DNA of 5,651 nt from an uncultured Acidimicrobiales bacterium. Its GTDB lineage: Bacteria; Actinomycetota; Acidimicrobiia; Acidimicrobiales; SZUA-35. The notes under the pieces were generated by a model, which saw only the letters and a list, made by a program, of their open reading frames with translations, searched no databases and was not told where the DNA came from. Location of the stretch: the NCBI GenBank assembly GCA_938008925.1, contig CALLIQ010000741.1:1-5651 (forward strand), written 5' to 3'. Made by a program: the position numbers and the translations under genes. Below are positions 1-5,651 of the stretch, one piece after another (within the stretch, counting starts at the first letter, position 1; each line of letters begins with the position of its first letter).

Positions 1-765
1 TACCCACGGTTCGGAGACAACGAGTTCGGCGCGGTGCGCTCGATCGAAGACGAGCGCGCCCACCGCAAGCGGATGTGCGCGATCGGCTACCGCATCTTCG
101 GCGCGATGCGCTGGGGCGGGCTCGGCGACGGCCACATCAGCGCCCGCGACCCAGAACGCACCGACCACTTCTGGCTCCTCGACTGGGGCGTCCCCTTCCG
201 CGAGGCGACGGTGAGCCGGCTCGTGTTGGTCGGGCCTGACGGCCGCGTCGTCGACGGCGGCGCTGAAGCGGAGATCGGTGCGGTCAACACCGCCGGCTAC
301 AACATCCACTGGCCGCTGCTCGACGCCCGTCCAGACGCTGTCTCCGCTGCGCACACCCACACCGGTTACGGCACGCCGTGGTCGGCCAACGTGAAGCCGT
401 TCGAGCCGATCAGCCAGGAGTCGACGGCGTTCGTGTTCGACCAGTCGCTCTTCGACGACGAAGAGGTCGAGGTGCTCAGCGTCGATGGCGGACGACGAAT
501 CGCGGCGGCCGCCGGCGACACGAAGCTGTGCATTCTCCGCAATCACGGGACACTCACGATCGGCGGTTCGGTCGAGGAGGCCGTCGGCTGGTTCGTGATG
601 GCCGAACGGGTCGCCGAGGTCCACGTGAAGGCGCCGGAGGCGAAGCCGATCTCGGTCGAGGCGGCCAAGGTGGCCGCAGCGACGATGGCCGTGCCCGAGA
701 CGGGCTGGCGCGTGTTCCAGTGGCTGATGCGCGATCTCGTGCCCGACCCGTCGGTCGTCGACTGA
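1..765 (+). CDS. Class II aldolase/adducin family protein, 5' end missing
   Basis: This is a cytosolic metal-dependent aldolase-fold protein (FucA/AraD/adducin superfamily); its substrate cannot be told from sequence. The frame is open to the left edge, and the residues before the GTG at 34 (YPRFGDNEF...) resemble the usual N-terminal stretch of relatives. The true start is therefore probably outside the window; the GTG at 34 has no well-spaced ribosome-binding site. Numbering from that GTG, the visible signatures are GDGHISARDP (31-40), the N-terminal fold motif; ARPDAVSAAHTHTGYG (98-113), supplying metal-ligand histidines 107 and 109; PISQES (125-130); and LRNHGTLTIGG (168-178), supplying the third histidine, 171. 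The position matching the catalytic Glu73 of FucA falls in NTAGYNIHW and is not Glu. This looks like the adducin-like branch, where aldolase activity is uncertain. The gene converges on the membrane-protein gene downstream. Family assignment is firm; function is open. Confidence 0.9.
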   Translation, partial: YPRFGDNEFGAVRSIEDERAHRKRMCAIGYRIFGAMRWGGLGDGHISARDPERTDHFWLLDWGVPFREATVSRLVLVGPDGRVVDGGAEAEIGAVNTAGYNIHWPLLDARPDAVSAAHTHTGYGTPWSANVKPFEPISQESTAFVFDQSLFDDEEVEVLSVDGGRRIAAAAGDTKLCILRNHGTLTIGGSVEEAVGWFVMAERVAEVHVKAPEAKPISVEAAKVAAATMAVPETGWRVFQWLMRDLVPDPSVVD

Positions 766-775
766 GCCCGCGTCA

Positions 776-794
776 TCGGGCCCTCATCGCCCGA
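776..794. terminator. Possible weak bidirectional terminator hairpin between convergent genes
   Basis: A perfect 6-bp inverted repeat (TCGGGC, 7-nt loop, GCCCGA) lies 10 bases after the stop of the aldolase gene and 18 bases beyond the stop of the convergent membrane-protein gene. The position suits a shared terminator. There is no T-tract on either side, so it would be a non-canonical hairpin at best. A stem this short can arise by chance in high-GC DNA. Confidence 0.3.
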
Positions 795-812
795 GGTCGG
801 TCCCGCCCGGCA

Positions 813-1709
813 TCAACTCGCGATCTTGACGCCTCGGATCCTGGCTTCTCGCAACAACTCGCCCGGCAGCGATGGTGTGAACACGATTCGGTGGGCGGAG
901 AACGTCTGCACCTCGCTGCGCGCCCGCAAGGCCAGCGGCGTGTGCTCCTTCAGCTCCACCATCAGCGCCAGTCCCTGCGAGCCACCGCTGAGGTCGAGGA
1001 TCTCACCCTTGTCGAGCGGTGCGGGTCCGAGGCCAGCGACCTGACGGCGCTGCATCAGCAACGATTCCGCGAGCGCCCAGTAGTCGTGCAGCACGAAGCC
1101 GGCTGGCACGAACACGATCCACCGCCGAGCGAGCTGGTGGAGTGACCGCGTGCCTGCGATGGCGGCCGCGGCGCCGACGATCGCGGCGATCACCCCGGCG
1201 ACCGTCTGCTCGGCCGCGATCAAGAGGGGGCCGGTCATCAGGCCGGCGACCACGATGAGCCAGACCAATTGCAGCGGGCCGAGCAACAGTGCCGCGGGTG
1301 GTCTCAGCGCCATCCGGCGCTCGGGTCCATACGACGAGCCGTTGACCATCACATCGCCGGTGAACGCCGACAGGGCGATCGCGGTCACGGCGAGCGCGCC
1401 GCCGATCGCGACGATGACCGGGATCGAGAACTCCCAACCGTCGGCGATCAGGGCGACGAGAAGTGCGGCGAGCGTCGCCGGTGCCGCGATCCTCAGCACG
1501 GTGAGCGCCACGGTGGATGGCGCCAGGACGGCGACCAGGCCGATGAACCAGCCCACCCACAAGCCGACTTCGGCGGTGAGCGCGATCATGTCGCTTCGAC
1601 GTGCCAGGAGGTCGGAAAACCCGAAGCCCATCACGACGGGGAGGGCGAGCCAGGCGATCCGCATGGGCCACATGCTTCGGAGAAAGGCTCGAGTTCGCGT
1701 GGTGGCCAT
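813..1709 (-). CDS. Polytopic membrane protein with soluble C-terminal domain, unknown function
   Basis: I do not recognise this protein. With the ATG at 1709 it has 298 residues. A short basic N-terminus is followed by hydrophobic segments at about 18-35, 41-63, 65-88, 95-116, 139-163 and 168-187, so about six membrane spans. The basic loop at 117-138 (with PERR) suggests the N-terminus and C-terminus are both cytoplasmic. Residues about 195-298 form a soluble domain starting RRWIVFVPAGFVLHDYW, with alternating hydrophobic stretches and the motif LDLSGGSQGLALMVEL. This could be a small beta-rich (PH-like) domain, but that is inference only. The frame extends three codons to a TTG at 1718; I prefer the ATG because MATTRTRAF is a normal N-terminus and neither start has a clear ribosome-binding site. 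The gene diverges from ligA and converges on the aldolase gene, so it is probably transcribed alone. The long uninterrupted frame with clustered hydrophobic segments supports a real gene. Confidence 0.85.
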   Translation of the reverse strand: MATTRTRAFLRSMWPMRIAWLALPVVMGFGFSDLLARRSDMIALTAEVGLWVGWFIGLVAVLAPSTVALTVLRIAAPATLAALLVALIADGWEFSIPVIVAIGGALAVTAIALSAFTGDVMVNGSSYGPERRMALRPPAALLLGPLQLVWLIVVAGLMTGPLLIAAEQTVAGVIAAIVGAAAAIAGTRSLHQLARRWIVFVPAGFVLHDYWALAESLLMQRRQVAGLGPAPLDKGEILDLSGGSQGLALMVELKEHTPLALRARSEVQTFSAHRIVFTPSLPGELLREARIRGVKIAS

Positions 1710-1733
1710 CGAGGCCAAGTCTGCCGGGAATCA

Positions 1734-1747
1734 AGGGAGGTAACCTC
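1734..1747 (+). promoter_or_regulatory. Purine-rich ribosome-binding site of ligA inside an 11-bp palindrome
   Basis: AGGGAGG at 1734-1740 is the only good Shine-Dalgarno match ahead of ligA, but it ends 15 bases before the GTG at 1756, a longer gap than usual. It overlaps a perfect palindrome GAGGT-A-ACCTC at 1737-1747 in the 46-bp divergent gap. The palindrome could be a small operator shared by the two divergent genes or could partly mask the ribosome-binding site. I see no clear -10 or -35 boxes in the gap, so the promoters are not assigned. Confidence 0.4.
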
Positions 1748-1755
1748 ACCAAGGC

Positions 1756-3843
1756 GTGGCTTCTGAACAATCTCTCGACGACCAATCTCCAGAGGTGAGA
1801 GTCCTCGAACTCCGCCAACTCGTTCGCGATCATCGCATTCGCTACGAGAACGACGAACCGACGATCCCCGACGCCGATTTCGACGCCTTGTTCCGTGAGT
1901 TGCAAGACCTCGAGGCGGCGCACCCCGAGCTCGCCAGCGACGACTCGCCGACGAGCGAGGTCGGTGCACCGCGCTCGGCCACGTTCGCCCCCGTCGAGCA
2001 CACCGTGCCGATGATGAGCCTCGACAACTCCTTCGACGAGGACGAGTTGCGCGAGTGGAGCGAGCGAGTCGCCCGCGGTCTCGAGGTCGAGACCGACGCC
2101 GAGATCGGCTACATGTGCGAGCTCAAGATCGACGGCATCGCCCTCTCGATGCGTTACGAGGATGGCGTGCTGGTGCAGGCCGCCACTCGCGGCAACGGCC
2201 GGGTCGGCGACGACATCACGGCGAACGCCATGACGATCGAGGTGATCCCGAAGGAGATCGACATCACCGGTGGCGGCCCTCGCGTGCTCGAGGTGCGCGG
2301 TGAGGTCTACATGCCCGTCCCCGTGTTCGATGCGCTCAACGTGGCGCAGGAAGCTGCCGGCCTGCCCCGCTACGCCAATCCCCGCAACACCACCGCTGGC
2401 AGCTTGCGCCAGAAGGATCCGTCGATCACCGCCAGCCGGGGTCTCGCCTTCTGGGCCTATCAACTGGGACAAGTCGAGGGTGGGCCGGAGCTGGCGAGCC
2501 ACTCGGCAGCGATCGACTGGCTCGGCGAACTCGGCTTCCCGATCAATCCCGAGCGCCGACCGGTGCCGACGTTCGACGACGTCATCGCCTTCGCCCGCCA
2601 CTGGCACGAGCATCGCCATGACCTCGACTACGAGATCGACGGCGCGGTCATCAAGGTCGACTCACTCGATGCGCAGCGTCGGCTGGGCTCGACCGCTCGC
2701 GCTCCTCGATGGGCCATGGCCTACAAGCTGCCGCCGGAGGAGAAGACCACCACCCTGCTCGACATCCAGGTGTCGATCGGGCGAACGGGCAAGGCGACCC
2801 CGTTCGCCGTCCTCGACCCCGTCGTGGTCGCCGGTTCGACCGTGCAGATGGCGACGCTGCACAACTCGGACCAGGTCGCCCTGAAAGACGTGCGTCCGGG
2901 CGACACCGTGATCGTGCGCAAGGCGGGCGACGTCATCCCCGAGGTGCTCGGTCCGGTGCTCGACCAGCGCCCGGCAGATCTCCCCGAGTGGCAGTTTCCC
3001 ATCGACTGCCCGACCTGCACCCACACGCTCGTTCGGCCGGAGGGGGAAGCGCACACGTTCTGCGTCAACCCGCTGTGCCCGGCCCGCCAGCAGACGCAGA
3101 TCGAGTACTTCGCGTCACGCGGCGCGATGGACATCGAGGGCATGGGGGAGAAGGTCGTCTCCCGATTCATCGAGGAATCGTTGATCGCCGACGTCGGTGA
3201 CATCTACGGGATCGACTGGGACCGAGTCCTCGAACTCGATCGGTTCGGCGAGACGGCCGTGAGGAACCTGCAGGCGTCGGTCGACGCGTCGAAGGCCAGG
3301 CCGTTGGCCAGCCTGTTGGTCGGCCTCGGCATCCGCCACCTCGGACCGTCAGGGGCCGAGGCGCTCAGCTCGGCCTTCGGACACATGGACGCCATCATCG
3401 CCGCCGATGTCGAGGCGATGGCGGCGGTCGATGGTGTCGGCCCGGTCATCGCTCAGAGCGTGGCCGACTACTTCGCCTCCGAGAAGGCGCTCGCGCTGAT
3501 CGAGAAGTTCCGCGCTGGTGGCGTCAACCTGACGGGCCCGGAACGGTCCGAACTGCCCCAGGTGCTCGATGGGCTTTCGATCGTGGTGACGGGGTCGCTC
3601 GAGAACTACAGCCGCGACGGCGCCGCCGACGCGATCAAGAGCCGGGGCGGGAAGAACCCGGGTTCGGTGTCGAAGAAGACCACGGCGGTCGTCATCGGCT
3701 CGGAACCCGGTGCGTCGAAAGTGACCAAGGCCGAGGACCTCGGTGTCCCGATGATCGATGAGGCGGGGTTCGAACAGCTGCTCGAGACCGGTGTCGTACC
3801 GGGCGTCGAATCCGACGCTGAACCCGAACCCGACGCAGACTGA
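1756..3843 (+). CDS. ligA: NAD-dependent DNA ligase LigA
   Basis: LigA seals nicks in duplex DNA using NAD+ (ligase adenylation, transfer of AMP to the 5' phosphate, then phosphodiester formation) and joins Okazaki fragments and repair patches. All domains are present in 695 residues, close to the family's usual 670-700. Domain Ia lies at about 12-65. The nucleotidyltransferase domain (about 70-325) has the adenylated lysine K124 in CELKIDG, RGEVYMP (181-187), EIDGAVIK (293-300) and RWAMAYKLP (318-326). The OB fold (about 335-405) has IGRTGKATPF. The zinc finger uses C418, C421, C436 and C441. Helix-hairpin-helix repeats span about 445-590. The BRCT domain (about 604-680) has VVTGSLENYSRD and GSVSKKT. 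A short acidic tail (686-695) follows. The GTG start is forced by an in-frame TAA at 1741 and by the position of domain Ia. Oddities are a one-residue shortening in domain Ia after Y30, and RGNG (145-148) where E. coli has RGDG. The gene stands alone, flanked by oppositely directed genes. Confidence 0.98.
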   Translation: MASEQSLDDQSPEVRVLELRQLVRDHRIRYENDEPTIPDADFDALFRELQDLEAAHPELASDDSPTSEVGAPRSATFAPVEHTVPMMSLDNSFDEDELREWSERVARGLEVETDAEIGYMCELKIDGIALSMRYEDGVLVQAATRGNGRVGDDITANAMTIEVIPKEIDITGGGPRVLEVRGEVYMPVPVFDALNVAQEAAGLPRYANPRNTTAGSLRQKDPSITASRGLAFWAYQLGQVEGGPELASHSAAIDWLGELGFPINPERRPVPTFDDVIAFARHWHEHRHDLDYEIDGAVIKVDSLDAQRRLGSTARAPRWAMAYKLPPEEKTTTLLDIQVSIGRTGKATPFAVLDPVVVAGSTVQMATLHNSDQVALKDVRPGDTVIVRKAGDVIPEVLGPVLDQRPADLPEWQFPIDCPTCTHTLVRPEGEAHTFCVNPLCPARQQTQIEYFASRGAMDIEGMGEKVVSRFIEESLIADVGDIYGIDWDRVLELDRFGETAVRNLQASVDASKARPLASLLVGLGIRHLGPSGAEALSSAFGHMDAIIAADVEAMAAVDGVGPVIAQSVADYFASEKALALIEKFRAGGVNLTGPERSELPQVLDGLSIVVTGSLENYSRDGAADAIKSRGGKNPGSVSKKTTAVVIGSEPGASKVTKAEDLGVPMIDEAGFEQLLETGVVPGVESDAEPEPDAD

Positions 3844-3849
3844 CTCGCG

Positions 3850-4401
3850 CTAGAGGGCGTCGAACTGGAACGAGGCGCCGACGCGGCACGTCTCCGGTCC
3901 GTCGACGAGGCGATAGATGCATGCTTCGACCACGTTGCCCTGCGGGCGCAGGACCGAGCCGTTCGGACAGTCGGGCTCGGGCCCCCATGTGACTTGACCC
4001 TGTGATCCACCGGAGGAGAACGCGTCCTTCACGCCGTCGCCATCGGTGTCGACCCGGACGTTGGTCTCGTCCTCGGTGATGGTCACGCCGTTGATGGTGA
4101 GAATGGCCGAGTAGCCGGGGATCAGGTCGACGCCGACGGGTTCGGTGCAGGTGCTACCGATGCCGGATTGGGGGAACCAGCCCTGGATCGGATCGACGTC
4201 GAGCGGGACGGCTTCGGCGCCTCGCTCACCACCGCCATCGGCTGCGCTGCCACTCAGGATCGGGGCGCTCGGCGTTCGTTCGCCGGAGTAGACACCGGCG
4301 AGGACGAGTGCGCCGAACGCGACGGCCACACCGACGCCGATCACGATGCGTTGCCGGTTGCTCGCTCGCGGGACCTTGGGGGTTGCGGTCGTGTCAGCCA
4401 C
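3850..4401 (-). CDS. Membrane-anchored, probably exported protein with DxDxDGxxD motif, unknown function
   Basis: I do not recognise this family. The 183-residue protein has a basic cytoplasmic start (MADTTATPKVPRASNRQR), one hydrophobic segment at about 19-39, a Gly/Ser/Ala/Pro-rich linker (about 40-66) and an extracytoplasmic domain of about 115 residues. There is no lipobox cysteine after the hydrophobic segment, so it is more likely a signal anchor than a lipoprotein. The outer domain has four cysteines (85, 145, 161, 172), enough for two disulfides. It also has DTDGDGVKD at 118-126, whose acidic spacing (D118, D120, D122, G123, D126) matches calcium loops of thrombospondin-type-3, dockerin and EF-hand proteins. 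Binding of calcium is inferred only. The start is GTG at 4399-4401, with no strong ribosome-binding site. The stop lies 6 bp from the ligA stop, in convergent orientation. It follows the kinase gene on the same strand after 116 bp. Confidence 0.82.
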   Translation of the reverse strand: MADTTATPKVPRASNRQRIVIGVGVAVAFGALVLAGVYSGERTPSAPILSGSAADGGGERGAEAVPLDVDPIQGWFPQSGIGSTCTEPVGVDLIPGYSAILTINGVTITEDETNVRVDTDGDGVKDAFSSGGSQGQVTWGPEPDCPNGSVLRPQGNVVEACIYRLVDGPETCRVGASFQFDAL

Positions 4402-4409
4402 GTCGACCA

Positions 4410-4426
4410 GTGTGGCAGCGCCACAC
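4410..4426. promoter_or_regulatory. 17-bp inverted repeat just upstream of the exported-protein gene
   Basis: This is a perfect dyad with 7-bp arms (GTGTGGC, 3-nt centre, GCCACAC). It lies 8 bases upstream of the GTG start at 4401 on the minus strand. It would sit in the 5' leader or at the promoter, so it could be an operator or an mRNA hairpin near the ribosome-binding region. It lacks a following T-tract, so it is a poor terminator for the kinase gene. The symmetry is seen directly; the role is inferred. Confidence 0.4.
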
Positions 4427-4467
4427 GCTGCGCGGGTGGTCGTGCGGCTCGGGGGAGAGAGCGGAAT

Positions 4468-4485
4468 CGGTCACACCCTTGACCG
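4468..4485. promoter_or_regulatory. 18-bp inverted repeat, possible operator
   Basis: CGGTCA and TGACCG form a perfect dyad with a 6-nt centre (half-site centres 12 bp apart). It lies about 66 bp upstream of the start of the minus-strand exported-protein gene, a usual place for a transcription-factor site. No matching -10 or -35 boxes are clear, so this is a candidate only. Confidence 0.35.
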
Positions 4486-4491
4486 TTGCGC

Positions 4492-4513
4492 CCGCCGAGG
4501 GCTCAGCCGGCGG
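4492..4513 (-). terminator. Possible terminator hairpin after the histidine-kinase gene
   Basis: On the minus strand the transcript would form CCGCCGG, an 8-nt loop, then TCGGCGG: six G/C pairs plus one G-U pair. The hairpin starts 4 bases after the kinase stop codon (4518-4520). No T-tract follows, so it would be a GC-rich hairpin of the non-canonical kind common in actinobacteria. If it works, the exported-protein gene has its own promoter. Confidence 0.35.
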
Positions 4514-4517
4514 CCGT

Positions 4518-5651
4518 TCACGTGTTCGGTGGTGCGGGCAGTCGGACCTCGACCACCGTGCCGCCGTCGTCGCCAGCCCGGACGTGGCAGCTTCCACCCG
4601 CATCCGAGGCTCGTTCGAGCATTGTCCGAATACCGAAGTGCCCGTCGGCGCTGAGTGGAACCGAGCCTGGTGCGACGCCGACACCGTTGTCGACGACCCG
4701 GAGCATGAACCACTCGTCGTCGCGCTCGAGTGCGATCGAGATCGTGTCGGCCTCGGCGTGGGTGGCGGCGTTGATGAGCGCCTCCCGCCCGATTTGGAAC
4801 ATCGTGAGCGCGGTGTGGCCGAGCGGCGGATTCGAACTCGGTGACTCGACGACCAAGGCGGTCGGCGAGTCGGTGAGGAGCCGCCGACCGAACGAGGTCA
4901 ACTCTTCGAGCAGCTGACCAGCGGCGACGTCGTCGGGCGTGAGATCGCGCAACGTGTTGCGGATGTCGGCGATCGTGTCCTGCACGGTGTGCTGCGCCTC
5001 GGTGACCTCCGGCGGGGTCTCACCCCGTCGAGCGGCGAGACCGAGCTTGATGTCGACGGCGACGAGCTGTTGCAGAGGTCCGTCGTGGATGGCGCGTGCA
5101 ACGTCGGCTCGCTCGCGTTGCTCGACGACCGCGAGATCGGCTTCGACCTGTCGTCGCTGCGCCTCGGCGAGGTGGAGATCGGTGGTCTCGGAGAAGAAGA
5201 TGACTGAACCGCGACGGCTCGACGTCTCGTCGAGCAGTGGCATCGATGAGACGACGACCCACCGGTTCGGGCCGTCGCCGAACGACACCGCCATCTCCAT
5301 CTGGACCGGGACGCCGTCCCGGATCTGATCACGGAGCAGCTTGGACCGCTCCCAGTCGTCGGCGTCAACGATCTCGCCGAAGTACCGCCCCTGCACATCG
5401 CTGGCGGGCAGGCCGCGAATCTCGGCGAAGCGGTCGCTGGCGAACACGACCATGCCGGCTTCGTCGATCTCGACCATCCCCTCGAAGGCAGCATCGGCCA
5501 TCGTTCGCCAGCGACGTTCGGACTGCTGCAGGTCGAGGCTGAACCGTCGTTGCGCCGTGACGTCGCGGGCGACCTTCACGCATCGTCCCGACCGCACCTC
5601 GCCAGCTCGGATCTCGAAGAAGCGGTCGTCCTCGCCGTTGCGTCCGGAGAC
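4518..5651 (-). CDS. PAS-containing NarL/DesK-type sensor histidine kinase, 5' end missing
   Basis: This is a two-component sensor kinase that should autophosphorylate on histidine and pass the phosphate to a LuxR/NarL-type response regulator. The frame is open to the right edge. The codons upstream of 5597 encode the end of a first PAS/PAC domain (FFEIRAGEVRSGR, then VARDVTAQRR), so a GTG at 5597 is not the true start. Numbering from that GTG, a second PAS domain spans about 27-140 and a helical linker about 141-165. The HisKA_3 dimerisation motif ARAIHDGPLQQL has the phosphoacceptor H171 (codon 5085-5087). The HATPase_c domain follows, with N-box REALINAATHA (N276), G-box DNGVGV (303-308), GHFGIRTMLERA (319-330) and the terminal strand GGTVVEVRLP. 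No membrane segment is visible, so this part is cytoplasmic; the upstream part is unknown. All kinase motifs are intact. No response regulator follows it; a partner could lie beyond the right edge. The signal is unknown. Confidence 0.94.
   Translation of the reverse strand, partial: VSGRNGEDDRFFEIRAGEVRSGRCVKVARDVTAQRRFSLDLQQSERRWRTMADAAFEGMVEIDEAGMVVFASDRFAEIRGLPASDVQGRYFGEIVDADDWERSKLLRDQIRDGVPVQMEMAVSFGDGPNRWVVVSSMPLLDETSSRRGSVIFFSETTDLHLAEAQRRQVEADLAVVEQRERADVARAIHDGPLQQLVAVDIKLGLAARRGETPPEVTEAQHTVQDTIADIRNTLRDLTPDDVAAGQLLEELTSFGRRLLTDSPTALVVESPSSNPPLGHTALTMFQIGREALINAATHAEADTISIALERDDEWFMLRVVDNGVGVAPGSVPLSADGHFGIRTMLERASDAGGSCHVRAGDDGGTVVEVRLPAPPNT

Noticed and set aside
378..1145. Plus-strand open frame of 255 codons spanning the end of the aldolase gene and the antisense of the membrane-protein gene
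   Set aside because: Arg-rich, low-complexity translation overlapping two well-supported genes in other frames; a GC-driven shadow.
1710..1718. TTG start extending the membrane protein by three residues
   Set aside because: It adds only three residues and has no better ribosome-binding site than the ATG at 1709; it cannot be excluded but is less likely.
1003..2619. Long minus-strand open frame (538 codons) opposite ligA and running into the membrane-protein gene
   Set aside because: It is rich in Arg, Asp, His and Gly with no recognisable domain. Its latter half is the membrane-protein gene read in a shifted frame and its first half is antisense to well-conserved ligA. Such shadows are common in high-GC DNA.
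3831..3862. Terminator at the ligA junction (6-bp arms, 20-nt loop)
   Set aside because: The loop is long, the arms lie inside both coding ends and there is no T-tract, so it is too weak to annotate.
4308..4844. Plus-strand open frames across the gap and the end of the kinase gene
   Set aside because: They run antisense to intact kinase motifs (N-box and G-box) and have Arg/Ser-rich translations without domains.
1..5651. Mobile element, CRISPR array, tRNA or defence system
   Set aside because: No repeat arrays, transposase or integrase motifs, cloverleaf-like segments or defence domains are visible; all genes look chromosomal, and base composition is even throughout by eye.

Overview
This is a high-GC (well above 60% by eye) chromosomal window. 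It carries three complete genes and two genes cut by the window edges. GTG starts, a high-GC codon bias and an actinobacterial-looking NAD-dependent DNA ligase suggest an actinobacterium. An Acidimicrobiia (Ilumatobacter-like) lineage is my best guess from general protein character; the sequence does not prove it. I see no mobile element, CRISPR array, tRNA, rRNA or phage gene.

Layout, left to right. (1) 1-765, plus strand: the end of a class II aldolase/adducin-fold protein, open to the left edge. (2) 813-1709, minus strand: a polytopic membrane protein with about six membrane segments and a soluble C-terminal domain of unknown function, convergent with gene 1. (3) 1756-3843, plus strand: ligA, the replicative NAD-dependent DNA ligase, divergent from gene 2 across a 46-bp gap that holds a small palindrome and a purine-rich ribosome-binding site. 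(4) 3850-4401, minus strand: a small membrane-anchored, probably exported protein with four cysteines and a calcium-loop-like aspartate motif, convergent with ligA across only 6 bp. (5) 4518-5651, minus strand: the C-terminal part of a PAS-containing NarL/DesK-type sensor histidine kinase, open to the right edge.

The genes do not form one pathway. Only the kinase and the small exported protein share a direction. The 116 bp between them hold three separate inverted repeats, which are the main structure not explained by coding. The window looks like ordinary core-genome sequence and I find no convincing new system. The items most worth a second look are a one-residue shortening in the NMN-binding segment of LigA domain Ia, the inverted repeats at 4410-4513, and the two proteins of unknown function.
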